DNA of 36,565 nucleotides from Nitrosomonas sp. (GTDB taxonomy: Bacteria > Pseudomonadota > Gammaproteobacteria > Burkholderiales > Nitrosomonadaceae). The notes under the pieces were generated by a model that saw nothing but the letters and a program-made list of their open reading frames with translations, was not told where the DNA came from and did not search any database. The DNA is taken from assembly GCA_016721865.1 (NCBI GenBank), contig JADKHF010000048.1, positions 1 to 36,565 on the forward strand, in the 5' to 3' direction. Both the position numbers and the translations under genes were made by a program. Below, in pieces: positions 27,125-34,969 of the stretch. The first letter of the stretch is position 1. Each line of letters starts with the position of its first letter.

Positions 27125-27802
27125 ATGTACCGCATTGCACCGAGTATTTTATCAGCTAACTTCGCTAAACTAGGCGATGAAATCACCGCCGTTATTGAAT
27201 CAGGCGCAGATATTGTTCATTTTGATGTCATGGACAATCATTATGTTCCTAATCTCACCATCGGCCCTTTGGTATGTGAAGCCATTCGCCCTGTCACTGA
27301 TGCTGTCATTGATGTGCACCTGATGGTTGAACCTGTTGATCGTATCATTCCAGACTTCGCCAAAGCGGGTGCCAATATCATTTCATTTCACCCTGAAGCT
27401 TCCAATCATATTGATCGCACCATCGGGTTGATTAAAGAACAAGGTTGTAAAGCCGGTTTGGTGTTTAATCCGGCCACCCCCCTGTCTTATCTGGATCATG
27501 TGCTCGACAAACTGGATCTGGTCCTCATCATGTCGGTTAATCCTGGGTTTGGCGGACAGAAATTTATTCCTGAAGCATTGAACAAGTTACGCGCTGTCAG
27601 AAAACGCATTGATGCAAGCGGCAAAAACATCATGCTGGAGATTGATGGCGGCGTTAAAGTGGACAATATTGCTGAAATCGCCCGTGCCGGAGCAGATACC
27701 TTTGTCGCTGGATCAGCCATTTACTCGGCCGGTAAAGACACTGACCCGCATCGCTATGATACCGTCTTGGCGGCACTTCGCGCTGAATTGGCAAAAGTGT
27801 AA
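27125..27802 (+). CDS. rpe: Ribulose-phosphate 3-epimerase
   Basis: Rpe interconverts ribulose-5-phosphate and xylulose-5-phosphate in the pentose phosphate pathway and the Calvin cycle. The TIM barrel begins 'IAPSILSANFAKLGDEI'. Metal ligands lie in 'VHFDVMDNHYVPNLTIGP', 'DVHLMVEP' and 'LEIDGGVKVDNI'. 'MSVNPGFGGQKFI' is the phosphate loop. At 225 residues it is complete. It has a good ribosome-binding site (gagaggtttt). It heads the rpe-gph-trpE run. In an autotroph it would also serve carbon fixation. Confidence 0.95.
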   Translation: MYRIAPSILSANFAKLGDEITAVIESGADIVHFDVMDNHYVPNLTIGPLVCEAIRPVTDAVIDVHLMVEPVDRIIPDFAKAGANIISFHPEASNHIDRTIGLIKEQGCKAGLVFNPATPLSYLDHVLDKLDLVLIMSVNPGFGGQKFIPEALNKLRAVRKRIDASGKNIMLEIDGGVKVDNIAEIARAGADTFVAGSAIYSAGKDTDPHRYDTVLAALRAELAKV

Positions 27803-27847
27803 TTTTCTAACATTCCTATTTAGCTTATTGCTATTCCGTATACTCAA

Positions 27848-28576
27848 ATGAATCATAGTCTTTCTGGCAGCGCAAATGCCTCTGCAAAAAAAATCAAGTT
27901 TCCGTTAGCGGTTAAAGCGATCATGATCGATCTGGACGGCACCCTGCTCAATACAGCCGAAGATCTCGCGTTATCCGCGAACCTGATGTTAAGAGATCTG
28001 GGATTGCCGGAACAATCCACAGCAACGATCCGCTCATATATCGGCAAAGGCATACAGAAACTGGTCAAGCGCACATTGACCGGACAACTGGATGGTGAAC
28101 CCGATGCCACTTTATTTGAAAAAGCATTGCCCATTTACGAGAAGCATTACGCCAATAATTTAAGTGTAAATACCCGCCCCTATCCGGGTGTTCTGGAAGG
28201 CATCAAAGCCATGCGGCAGGCAGGTTTCAAATTGGCCTGCATTACCAACAAAGCTGAGGCTTTTACGCTGCCGCTGCTACGTTCAACTGGGTTATATGAT
28301 CAATTTGAAATTGTATTGTCAGGTGACAGCCTGCCCAGGAAAAAACCTGACCCGATGCCATTGACACATATCTGTAAGCACTTTGATGTGCAACCGCACG
28401 AAGCGCTGCTGATTGGTGATTCATTGAATGATGCCATTGCTGCCAGAGCTGCAGGCTGTCATGTGTTCTGTGTTACTTATGGTTATAACGAAGGGCGCAA
28501 TGTTTACGAGCTTGATTGCGATGCGATTGTGGAATCACTATTCGATGCATCAAAACTCATTAATAGACTGTCCTAA
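27848..28576 (+). CDS. gph: Phosphoglycolate phosphatase (HAD superfamily)
   Basis: Gph dephosphorylates 2-phosphoglycolate formed by Rubisco oxygenation or DNA repair. HAD motifs occur in order: 'MIDLDGTLLNTAEDL' (Asp nucleophile and acid), 'CITNKAEAF', Lys in 'PRKKPDPMPL', and 'LIGDSLNDAIAARAAG' (Mg2+). The 242 residues include a short extra N-terminal stretch ('NHSLSGSANASAKK') before the domain. Start at 27848 gives this tail; a later ATG at 27922 would clip the domain. It sits between rpe and trpE, the standard betaproteobacterial order. Confidence 0.92.
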   Translation: MNHSLSGSANASAKKIKFPLAVKAIMIDLDGTLLNTAEDLALSANLMLRDLGLPEQSTATIRSYIGKGIQKLVKRTLTGQLDGEPDATLFEKALPIYEKHYANNLSVNTRPYPGVLEGIKAMRQAGFKLACITNKAEAFTLPLLRSTGLYDQFEIVLSGDSLPRKKPDPMPLTHICKHFDVQPHEALLIGDSLNDAIAARAAGCHVFCVTYGYNEGRNVYELDCDAIVESLFDASKLINRLS

Positions 28577-28584
28577 ACACCGCG

Positions 28585-30057
28585 ATGACCGAAGCCGAAT
28601 TTAACCAGCTCGCGCAACAAGGGTACAACCGTATTCCAATCGTACTGGAAACTTTTGCGGATCTCGATACGCCTTTATCCATCTATCTAAAACTGGCCAA
28701 CCAGCCCTATACGTATTTATTGGAATCAGTAAAAGGCGGAGAACGTTTCGGTCGATTCTCATTTATTGGTTTACCTGCAACAACACGTATTGAGGCTCGT
28801 GGCAACAGGATTACCATGATCGCTGACGGCAAATCCGAAACAATCCAAGTGGATGATACCCTGGCATTTGTCGAATCTTATCTGGCGCAATTCAAGGCAG
28901 CACCCTGCCCGGCTGGAAAATCCCGTTTTTGTGGTGGTTTGGTCGGTTATTTCTCGTATGATACCGTACGCTACATCGAGCACAAACTGGCAGGTCATGC
29001 AAAACCGGACACTTTGAATACTCCCGATGTTCTGTTGCTACTGTCGGAAGAACTGGCTGTAGTGGATAATCTTTCCGGCAAGCTGTATCTGATTGTTTAT
29101 GTGAATCCGGAAAATCAGAATGCCTATCAGTCCGGATGCAATCGCTTAAAGACTCTATTGGCGAAACTCCGTCAATCGATAACCATTCCAAACGAACAAT
29201 CTGTTTCTTCCGGCGCTGCCGTATCCGAATTTTCAGAATCGGACTTCAAAGCTGCGGTCGAGCGGGCAAAGCGCTATATCTATGAGGGTGACATTATGCA
29301 AGTGGTTTTGTCCCAGCGCACAAGCAAACCTTTTAACGCATCTCCACTATCACTTTATCGCGCGCTTCGCAGCCTCAATCCTTCACCCTATATGTTCTTC
29401 TATCATTTTGATGATTTTCATGTCGTGGGCGCTTCTCCGGAAATTCTGGTGCGTCTTGAAGGCGATGCCGTTACTGTTCGGCCGATTGCAGGTACACGGC
29501 CACGTGGAAAAAATCTCAAGGAAGATGCCGAACTGGCAGCAGATCTTCTCGCCGATCCGAAAGAACTTGCGGAACACGTAATGCTGATGGATCTGGGCCG
29601 TAACGACATTGGACGTGTTGCGCAAACCGGAACCGTAAAAGTAACGGAAAAAATGCAAATAGAAAATTATTCGCATGTCATGCACATCGTATCCAATGTG
29701 GAAGGCAAATTAAAACCCGAACTGACCGCTATCGACGTGCTGCGCGCCACTTTCCCGGCAGGAACAGTCAGTGGCGCCCCGAAAATACGTGCCATGGAAA
29801 TCATAGATGAACTGGAAATATCCAAACGCGGCGTTTATGCCGGCGCGGTAGGTTATCTCGGGTTCAATGGCGATATGGATCTGGCGATTGCAATCCGGAC
29901 TGGTGTCATCAAAGATGGTCAATTACATGTCCAGGCAGGTGCAGGGATCGTTGCCGACTCGATCCCGCAAAACGAGTGGATCGAAACCGAAAACAAAGCC
30001 AAAGCATTGCTGCGTGCTGCAGAAATTGCCGAGAATGGATTGGATAGTAAAATCTGA
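28585..30057 (+). CDS. trpE: Anthranilate synthase component I
   Basis: TrpE makes anthranilate from chorismate, using ammonia from the TrpG subunit. The N-terminal domain carries the tryptophan feedback site 'LLESVKGGERFGRFSF' (residues 45 on). The catalytic domain has 'YIYEGDIMQVVLSQR', 'PYMFFYHF', 'PIAGTRPRGK', 'MLMDLGRNDIGRV' and 'TFPAGTVSGAPKIRAMEIID'. At 490 residues it is full length and intact. It begins eight bases after gph. The expected trpG is not the next gene; an insertion sequence starts 18 bp after the stop codon. Confidence 0.96.
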   Translation: MTEAEFNQLAQQGYNRIPIVLETFADLDTPLSIYLKLANQPYTYLLESVKGGERFGRFSFIGLPATTRIEARGNRITMIADGKSETIQVDDTLAFVESYLAQFKAAPCPAGKSRFCGGLVGYFSYDTVRYIEHKLAGHAKPDTLNTPDVLLLLSEELAVVDNLSGKLYLIVYVNPENQNAYQSGCNRLKTLLAKLRQSITIPNEQSVSSGAAVSEFSESDFKAAVERAKRYIYEGDIMQVVLSQRTSKPFNASPLSLYRALRSLNPSPYMFFYHFDDFHVVGASPEILVRLEGDAVTVRPIAGTRPRGKNLKEDAELAADLLADPKELAEHVMLMDLGRNDIGRVAQTGTVKVTEKMQIENYSHVMHIVSNVEGKLKPELTAIDVLRATFPAGTVSGAPKIRAMEIIDELEISKRGVYAGAVGYLGFNGDMDLAIAIRTGVIKDGQLHVQAGAGIVADSIPQNEWIETENKAKALLRAAEIAENGLDSKI

Positions 30058-30074
30058 AAAGCCTTAACCCATAC

Positions 30075-30086
30075 ATGGACGCCCAC
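30075..30086. repeat. Inverted repeat of IS1111-group copy 1, transposase 3' side
   Basis: ATGGACGCCCAC, the perfect complement of 31476-31487. Confidence 0.85.
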
Positions 30087-30352
30087 ATTTTTGCAAAGCC
30101 TTCAATCTATGATCTCAAGAAGGTAAAGATTGCAGCCATACATCCGGACTTTATGTGAAGCGCATTGCCTCTGTCCCTGATGGAATTTGCTGAGTAGCAC
30201 CTTATCATCTTCACGTGCTCTATGCACTTGGGCTAAGTCAGGTTTAGCTACTCACGGTCTGACCAGTCTCGCCATCATGTCATGATTGCCTGTGCAATCG
30301 GTGGTAACTTTCTCCTTAAACTCGTTTTTTAATGCAACATACCCATACGCTT
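30087..30352 (-). ncRNA. Candidate bridge/seek RNA region of the IS1111-group element
   Basis: The 266 bp between the transposase stop and the terminal repeat hold no gene. In IS1111-group elements this is where the guide RNA that pairs with target and donor DNA is encoded. An 8-bp perfect inverted repeat, TGAGTAGC (30191-30198) and GCTACTCA (30247-30254), encloses 48 nt with an inner gtgc/gcac hairpin. The outer sequence has another small palindromic element (gattgcacaggcaatc, 30282-30299). Structure and exact ends are inferred; transcription is not shown. Confidence 0.5.
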
Positions 30353-31406
30353 CTAATCAACCCTCACGATCAATGAGCCGCAGCAGTATGTTGCCATAGT
30401 GTGATCGGGGTGAAATGTCGCTTTCTGGGTGAGCAATGCCCAGATGATGCGAGCGTTCTTATTTGCCAGGGCAACAGCAGCAACGTTCTTATTGCGCCGT
30501 GTTATCAGCTTGCGAAGCCAGCTTTCTGGCTCGGCCTTCTTCTCGGCAAAGCGGATGACTGCTCTTGCTCCATGGATCAGCAGGGTGCGAAGATAAGTAT
30601 CCCCGCGTTTGCTGATACCAAGCAATAACTGTTTGCCACCGCTTGAATGCTGCTTGGGCACTAACCCTAGCCATGCGGCCAATTGTCTACTGCTCTTGAA
30701 CTCTGTAGCATTCCCCACAGTTGCCACAATGGCGCTCGCTGTAATCGGGCCAACACCCGGAATGGCTTCCAGTCTTTGGCTGGCTTCGCTCTCCTTGTGC
30801 CAAAGCTTGATTTGCAACTCTAACTCTTTCACCTGCCGATCCAGCTCCTTCAGGTGGTCATTCAGTCTTTCCAGCACTCGGCGCATTGTTCCTGGCAAAC
30901 CATTTTCAGCATCTTCCAGAATGTCAGGCATGCGTTTGCCAATCGATTGGATCCCCTGAGGAATGACGATACCAAACTCAGAGAGTAGACCGCGTATCTG
31001 ATTTGCCTGTGAAGTTCTCGCCTTGACAGTCCCTGTCTGGCTCGGTGCGCTGATAGAATGGCCTGTTGCTCAACAGTCTTGATCGGTACAAAGCGCATAT
31101 TGGGTCGAGTAACTGCTTCACAAATCGCTTCTGCATCGGCCATATCATGCTTGTTAGTCTTGACACAGGCTTGACGAACTGGGGCGACATGAGCTTGACA
31201 GCATGCCCAAATCCACCCAACTTTCTCGCCAGTGGTGGGAACTACCGCAGCTTCTAAGCCAATCAGGCAAGGCCCCAGATTGGCAAAGAACTCCGTCATC
31301 TGTCCGCGGCGTAATTGCTTACGCAGCACAGCCTGCCATACTCATCTACACCGTGGATCTGAAACACCTCTTTTGCCAAATCAATGCCTATTGTTGTAAT
31401 CTTCAT
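30353..31406 (-). pseudogene. IS1111-group transposase (DEDD), frameshifted
   Basis: Start ATG is at 31406, after the ribosome-binding site gaggag. The N-terminus 'MKITTIGIDLAKEVFQIHGV' holds the first Asp of the DEDD RuvC-like domain. 'KTNKHDMADAEAICEAVTRP' and 'MRFVPIKTVEQQAILSAHRA' follow. The C-terminal Tnp_20 domain reads 'LEAIPGVGPITASAIVATVG', 'SSRQLAAWLGLVPKQHSSGG' and 'RTLLIHGARAVI', with the serine-bearing helix region present. The C-terminal half (30353-30931) is one open frame. At least three single-base shifts occur before it (near 31310, 31255 and 31010). The element would be dead if these are real; otherwise it is intact at about 350 residues. Confidence 0.85.
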
Positions 31407-31475
31407 GTCGGACGCTCCTCTCTGTTTTAGTGGTCATTGCACCACTACTTTGGCACTTTGATGCCGTTTTGGGTA

Positions 31476-31487
31476 GTGGGCGTCCAT
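31476..31487. repeat. Inverted repeat of IS1111-group copy 1, transposase 5' side
   Basis: GTGGGCGTCCAT lies 69 bp before the transposase start. Its outer flank on the minus strand reads tgacgaagataatgga, nearly the same as beside copy 2. Confidence 0.85.
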
Positions 31488-31579
31488 TCCATTATCTTCG
31501 TCACAACACCTCAAACTTTTCATTTTTTACAACAGGTTAATCTCGCACACAATACCTGTTGGCACCTCAAAGTTGGATT

Positions 31580-33375
31580 CTAGCCAGGAATGATTGTTTT
31601 GCGTATTCCTCCGGGATTTTGAGGTAAATCCAGTGCCTGATAGATTGCTTGCTGCCAAGGCTCAGGGCGAGCAGTTTTGCGAATGCAGTGTCTTGTTATC
31701 CTTGGTACGCATTGTTGTTGTGACGCGCATATGGCTGCGCATGCGCTGGCGTAGCGTGTCCCAGCTGTCATGGATATCCGCAGCTTTTAACGCAAACGGA
31801 TGCGATGCACACCAGGTGATAGGCAAGCAATGTGATCCACAGGTGACCTTCCACGTTGGGTCGTTTGATGGTAGACGGGGCGCATGCCTAATTCTGATTT
31901 CAGGCTGCGAAATACAGCCCAGATCAGTCAGCATGATGTACGTGCGCCAGAGCTTCTCGGCATCCCAGTCCATCATGTCGGTGCGCAAACAGTACACGCC
32001 AGCGTATTCCTTCGCTGCAACGTTTGTGCGCTCAGAGTGTAACCTGCGGCAAGATTGCTATGCGGGTGTTTTTCACTTCGATGGTGTAGTGCCGGGCCAC
32101 TCGCGCATATTTCTCCTGCAGCCGGCCAACACGTTGTAATACCTTGTCGTATCGCCCGGTACTTCCCTTTTGTTCAATCCATCCGCCAGCGCACGCATTT
32201 GCGTCTCAAAGCGTTGCTGAAACAGGAATCTATCGCGACTTCCTGCCGCACGGTTGCTGGAGCGACAATACAGTTCCACTTCTTTTTCATCGTCACTCGG
32301 TTTGCTGTAAATCCGACTTCATTCGTGCCTTGTACACGCACAATTTGCGATAATTCCTCGTCCCATTCCACTTTGGCGCTTGCAGCTGACCACCAGGTAA
32401 CGATAGTTTCGTTCCTGCAGCCATTGAAGATTCGCTTCAGTCGCAATGCCCGCATCCATCACAATCAATGCGCTGGCCTTTGCGCCAGCCAGCGATGTAA
32501 CCATCGTCTCGAGCGTGGCTGGTTCACTGGCATTACCAGCAAAACCTGGCTGCTGCGCGGAAACCCCGCTACTGTCAAGCACCAGACCCAGTGTAACCAA
32601 CGGGAGTCGCATCCGCTTTCCTTTGAACGGCCACGAACAGCTTGATCATTGTATTTGCCGCTGCCTTCAAAGAAAGTATTGGTCCGACGTACAGCGTGAT
32701 GGTGCAGTTCAGATCAAACAACGTACATTCCGGTAACGCATAAACAGGTGAGTTTCCAGCGCATCACGATGCCTTAACAATTGATCTGAAACACGATACA
32801 GGCGACTCAAACTACATTGGCTGAAATCGTAATCGATGATCTCCTACGTTAATTTCCCGCTGTAACCAGCGATGTGTAGATAACTCACTACCCGGCGCAA
32901 CCATTCGACAACGATCGCCAATGGCCAGGCCATTACCGCACGATTCAATCCCCAGAGCCGTTAATTTCGAACATCCAGCTGCAAAGACCGCACACGCAGC
33001 ATAGGCCATATGCTCCAGCCCAACACTGCGCAGTTCCGAGCTGATGCTATCAATATCTGCCGTGCAACAATCTGCTGTCGCCATGCGCTCATCACTCGGC
33101 GCATATTCTTTTTACGCAGCAGTAAATTAGAAGCCGGGGCACAGCGCCTCAGCTTCAATGGCTTCGTCAAGCGGAAGCAGATTGGGCTGGTGATGGTGAT
33201 GGTTTCAACACGACTGGTCAATTCACCCCAGTACTCACTCGCGGTATGGAAAACTGGCACCCAGATTCAGCAGCGTTTGTTGTTTGACCTTGTTGCCGAT
33301 ACGGAAAGATTCAACCAATCGATAGACTGTGTGATGCCGTCTTTTGAAGCGGGTGGTGGTTTGTCTGATATACAT
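31580..33375 (-). pseudogene. IS1634-like (IS4 superfamily) transposase, heavily frameshifted
   Basis: The N-terminus on the minus strand, 'MYIRQTTTRFKRRHHTVYRL' followed by 'VESFRIGNKVKQQTLLNLG', is the characteristic start of IS1634-type transposases. Further on come 'LVLDSSGVSAQQPGFAGNAS' and 'ALIVMDAGIATEANLQWLQE' with 'RNYRYLVVS' (catalytic Asp region). Next are 'YCLRTDMMDWDAEKLWRTYI' and an end '...LDLPQNPGGIRKTIIPG' at 31580. The pieces lie in order across all three minus-strand frames with at least six shifts, some with internal stops. The span of about 1.8 kb equals a full-length transposase of some 590 residues. It lies between the two inverted IS1111-group copies. I could not define its terminal repeats. 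Confidence 0.75.
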
Positions 33376-33546
33376 ACGCTTAAGCCTACTATAGCCAGGT
33401 TTGTGATAATATAAAACAACCATATTATAGCACTACAACGCACGAGAAAAATACGATCGTATATTATTCAAATGCTTATAAAATTAACGGCCGATAATAA
33501 CAGTGAAATGACAGTTTCTGGACGGGTTCCTGACGAAGATACAGGA

Positions 33547-34222
33547 ATGGACGCCTACTACCCAAAACGGCATCAGTGCCAAGAAGTGGTGCAATGACCA
33601 CTAAAACAGAGAGGAGCGTCCGACATGAAGATTACAACAATAGGCATTGATTTGGGCAAAAGAGGTGTTTCAGATCCATTGTGTAGATGAGTATGGCAAG
33701 GCTGTGCTGGTAAGCAATTACGCCAGCGGGATGATGACGGAGTTTTGCCAATCTGGGGCCTCGCCTGATTGGCTAGAAGCGTGCGGTAGTTCCCACCACT
33801 GGGCGAGAAAGTTGCGGGATTTGGGCATACCGTCAAGCCTATGTCGCCCCAGTTCGTCAAGCCCTGCGTCAAGACCAACAAGCATGATATGGCTGATGGT
33901 AGTTGATTTGTGAAGCAGTGACTCAACTGCGCTTTGTACCGATCCAGACTGTTGAGCAACAGGCCTTATTCTATCAGCGCACTGAGCCAGACAGGGATTT
34001 GTCAAGGCGGAGAATTTCACAGGCAAATCAGATGCGCGGTCTACTCTCTGAGTTTGTATCGTCATCCCTCAGGGGATCCAATCGATTGGCAAACGCATGC
34101 CTGACATTCTTGAAGATGCTGAAAATGGTTTGCCAGGAACAATGCGCCGAGTGCTGAAAGACTGGAATGACCACCTGAAGGAGCTTGAACGGCAGGTGAA
34201 AGAGTTAGAGTTGAAATCAAGC
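33547..34222 (+). mobile_element. IS1111-group insertion sequence, copy 2, 3'-truncated by IS66
   Basis: It begins with ATGGACGCCTAC (33547-33558), one mismatch from copy 1, and repeats its leader, ribosome-binding site and transposase start in opposite orientation. Identity to copy 1 ends at 34222 ('gttgaaatcaagc'), where copy 1 continues 'tttggcacaag' but this copy continues 'gtaaacctcc'. The 3' half and non-coding tail are absent from the window. Confidence 0.85.
33625..34222 (+). pseudogene. IS1111-group transposase, N-terminal half, frameshifted and truncated
   Basis: Start ATG 33625 follows gaggagcgtccgac, as in copy 1. Recognisable pieces are 'MKITTIGIDLGKR', 'EACGSSHHWARKLRDLG', 'FVPIQTVEQQALFYQRTEPD', 'MPDILEDAENGLPGTMRRVL' and 'NDHLKELERQVKELEL'. 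There are several shifts and small deletions relative to copy 1, so this copy is more decayed. The coding sequence then passes into IS66 sequence. Confidence 0.82.
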
Positions 34223-34294
34223 GTAAACCTCCTAACCCTCCCATTAACACCCTGCACATCATCGTTATCCCCAAACCCTTTACAAGGAGGAACG

Positions 34295-34606
34295 ATGTCA
34301 TCATCAGAAATACGACGAATTCATATCGAAAGACGGCAACCAGCGGTATGTCCCAGGCAGCTTATTGCCGGGAACATGGTTTGAATACAAAGACGTTTGG
34401 TAATTCGTTCGCAAGCATCGTGCCGATTACCAGGTTATTCGGTCGCCTGCGTCGGTTCCGATAACGATCAAACCACCGTTTATGCCGGCGAATAGACCGT
34501 GTCTTCGCGGACGGGCGATCATGTGCTGAACCGCCATCGACGGTTTCGCCGCATTGCTGGGGGAAGTTGAAGTGTCTTTGATTGCGAATCTCGGGAGATC
34601 TGGTTG
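34295..34606 (+). pseudogene. tnpA: IS66 accessory protein TnpA, frameshifted
   Basis: It starts after aaggaggaacg with 'MSSSEIRRIHIERRQPA'. One shift later comes 'GMSQAAYCREHGLNTKTFGN', the helix-turn-helix region common to IS66 accessory TnpA proteins. The rest ('VSLIANLGRSG' before the stop near 34604) is poorly preserved. It probably assists transposition in a way not fully known. The end is approximate. Confidence 0.65.
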
Positions 34607-34933
34607 ATGGTTGATCCGGTAGATATGCGCCGGGGATCGACGGTTTGTCGGTGTTGGTGGAGCATGCGTTGCAGCGATCGCCCAGTGTGGGGCTCAGCGT
34701 TTGTGTTTTGCAATCGCGCGGGCAATCGCATCAGCAAAGTTGCTGTGGGACGGCACGGTGTGTGTGGCTGTGCCAGAGGCGTTTGCATCGGGGACGGTTT
34801 ATGGCAACATTCCGGAGAAGGTGGCATTGTGTTGACGCAGCCGCAATGGGAGTGGTTGATTGCCGGAGTGGGATTGGCATCGTTTGGGGTTGCAGTCAAG
34901 CGTACGAAAAATATAGCTGAACGCCAATATTGA
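34583..34933 (+). pseudogene. tnpB: IS66 accessory protein TnpB (IS66 Orf2-like), frameshifted
   Basis: 'REIWLMVDPVDMRRG', then 'VLVEHALQRSPSVG', 'FVFCNRAGNRI', 'DGTVCVAV' in a second frame and 'LTQPQWEWLIAGVG' follow the order of the IS66 Orf2-like family (about 115 residues). At least three frame changes are needed. The start is approximate because the upstream region is degraded. Confidence 0.72.
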
Positions 34934-34969
34934 TGCCGCTTTTCGCGGGTTTTGTGGTACAAGAATACT

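Larger units (their letters stand above)
30075..31487 (-). mobile_element. IS1111-group (IS110 family) insertion sequence, copy 1
   Basis: A perfect 12-bp inverted repeat, ATGGACGCCCAC (30075-30086) and GTGGGCGTCCAT (31476-31487), bounds 1,413 bp. Inside are a minus-strand IS110-type transposase and a 266-bp non-coding tail. Inverted repeats and a long non-coding region on the 3' side of the transposase are marks of the IS1111 group; IS110 proper has none and keeps its non-coding part upstream. In this group the repeats are subterminal, so the real ends may lie a few bases further out. No flanking duplication is seen, as expected for the family. Confidence 0.85.

Noticed and set aside
28540..28590. 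Tryptophan attenuator before trpE
   Set aside because: Only eight bases separate gph and trpE; no leader peptide or alternative hairpins fit.
30075..34222. Composite transposon mobilised by two IS1111-group copies
   Set aside because: This family does not move by paired terminal repeats, the copies are inverted and one is truncated, and the interior holds only another IS.
34097..34384. A 95-codon frame joining IS1111-group and IS66 sequence as a fusion protein
   Set aside because: It crosses the IS66 insertion junction and lies out of the tnpA frame; it is chance read-through.
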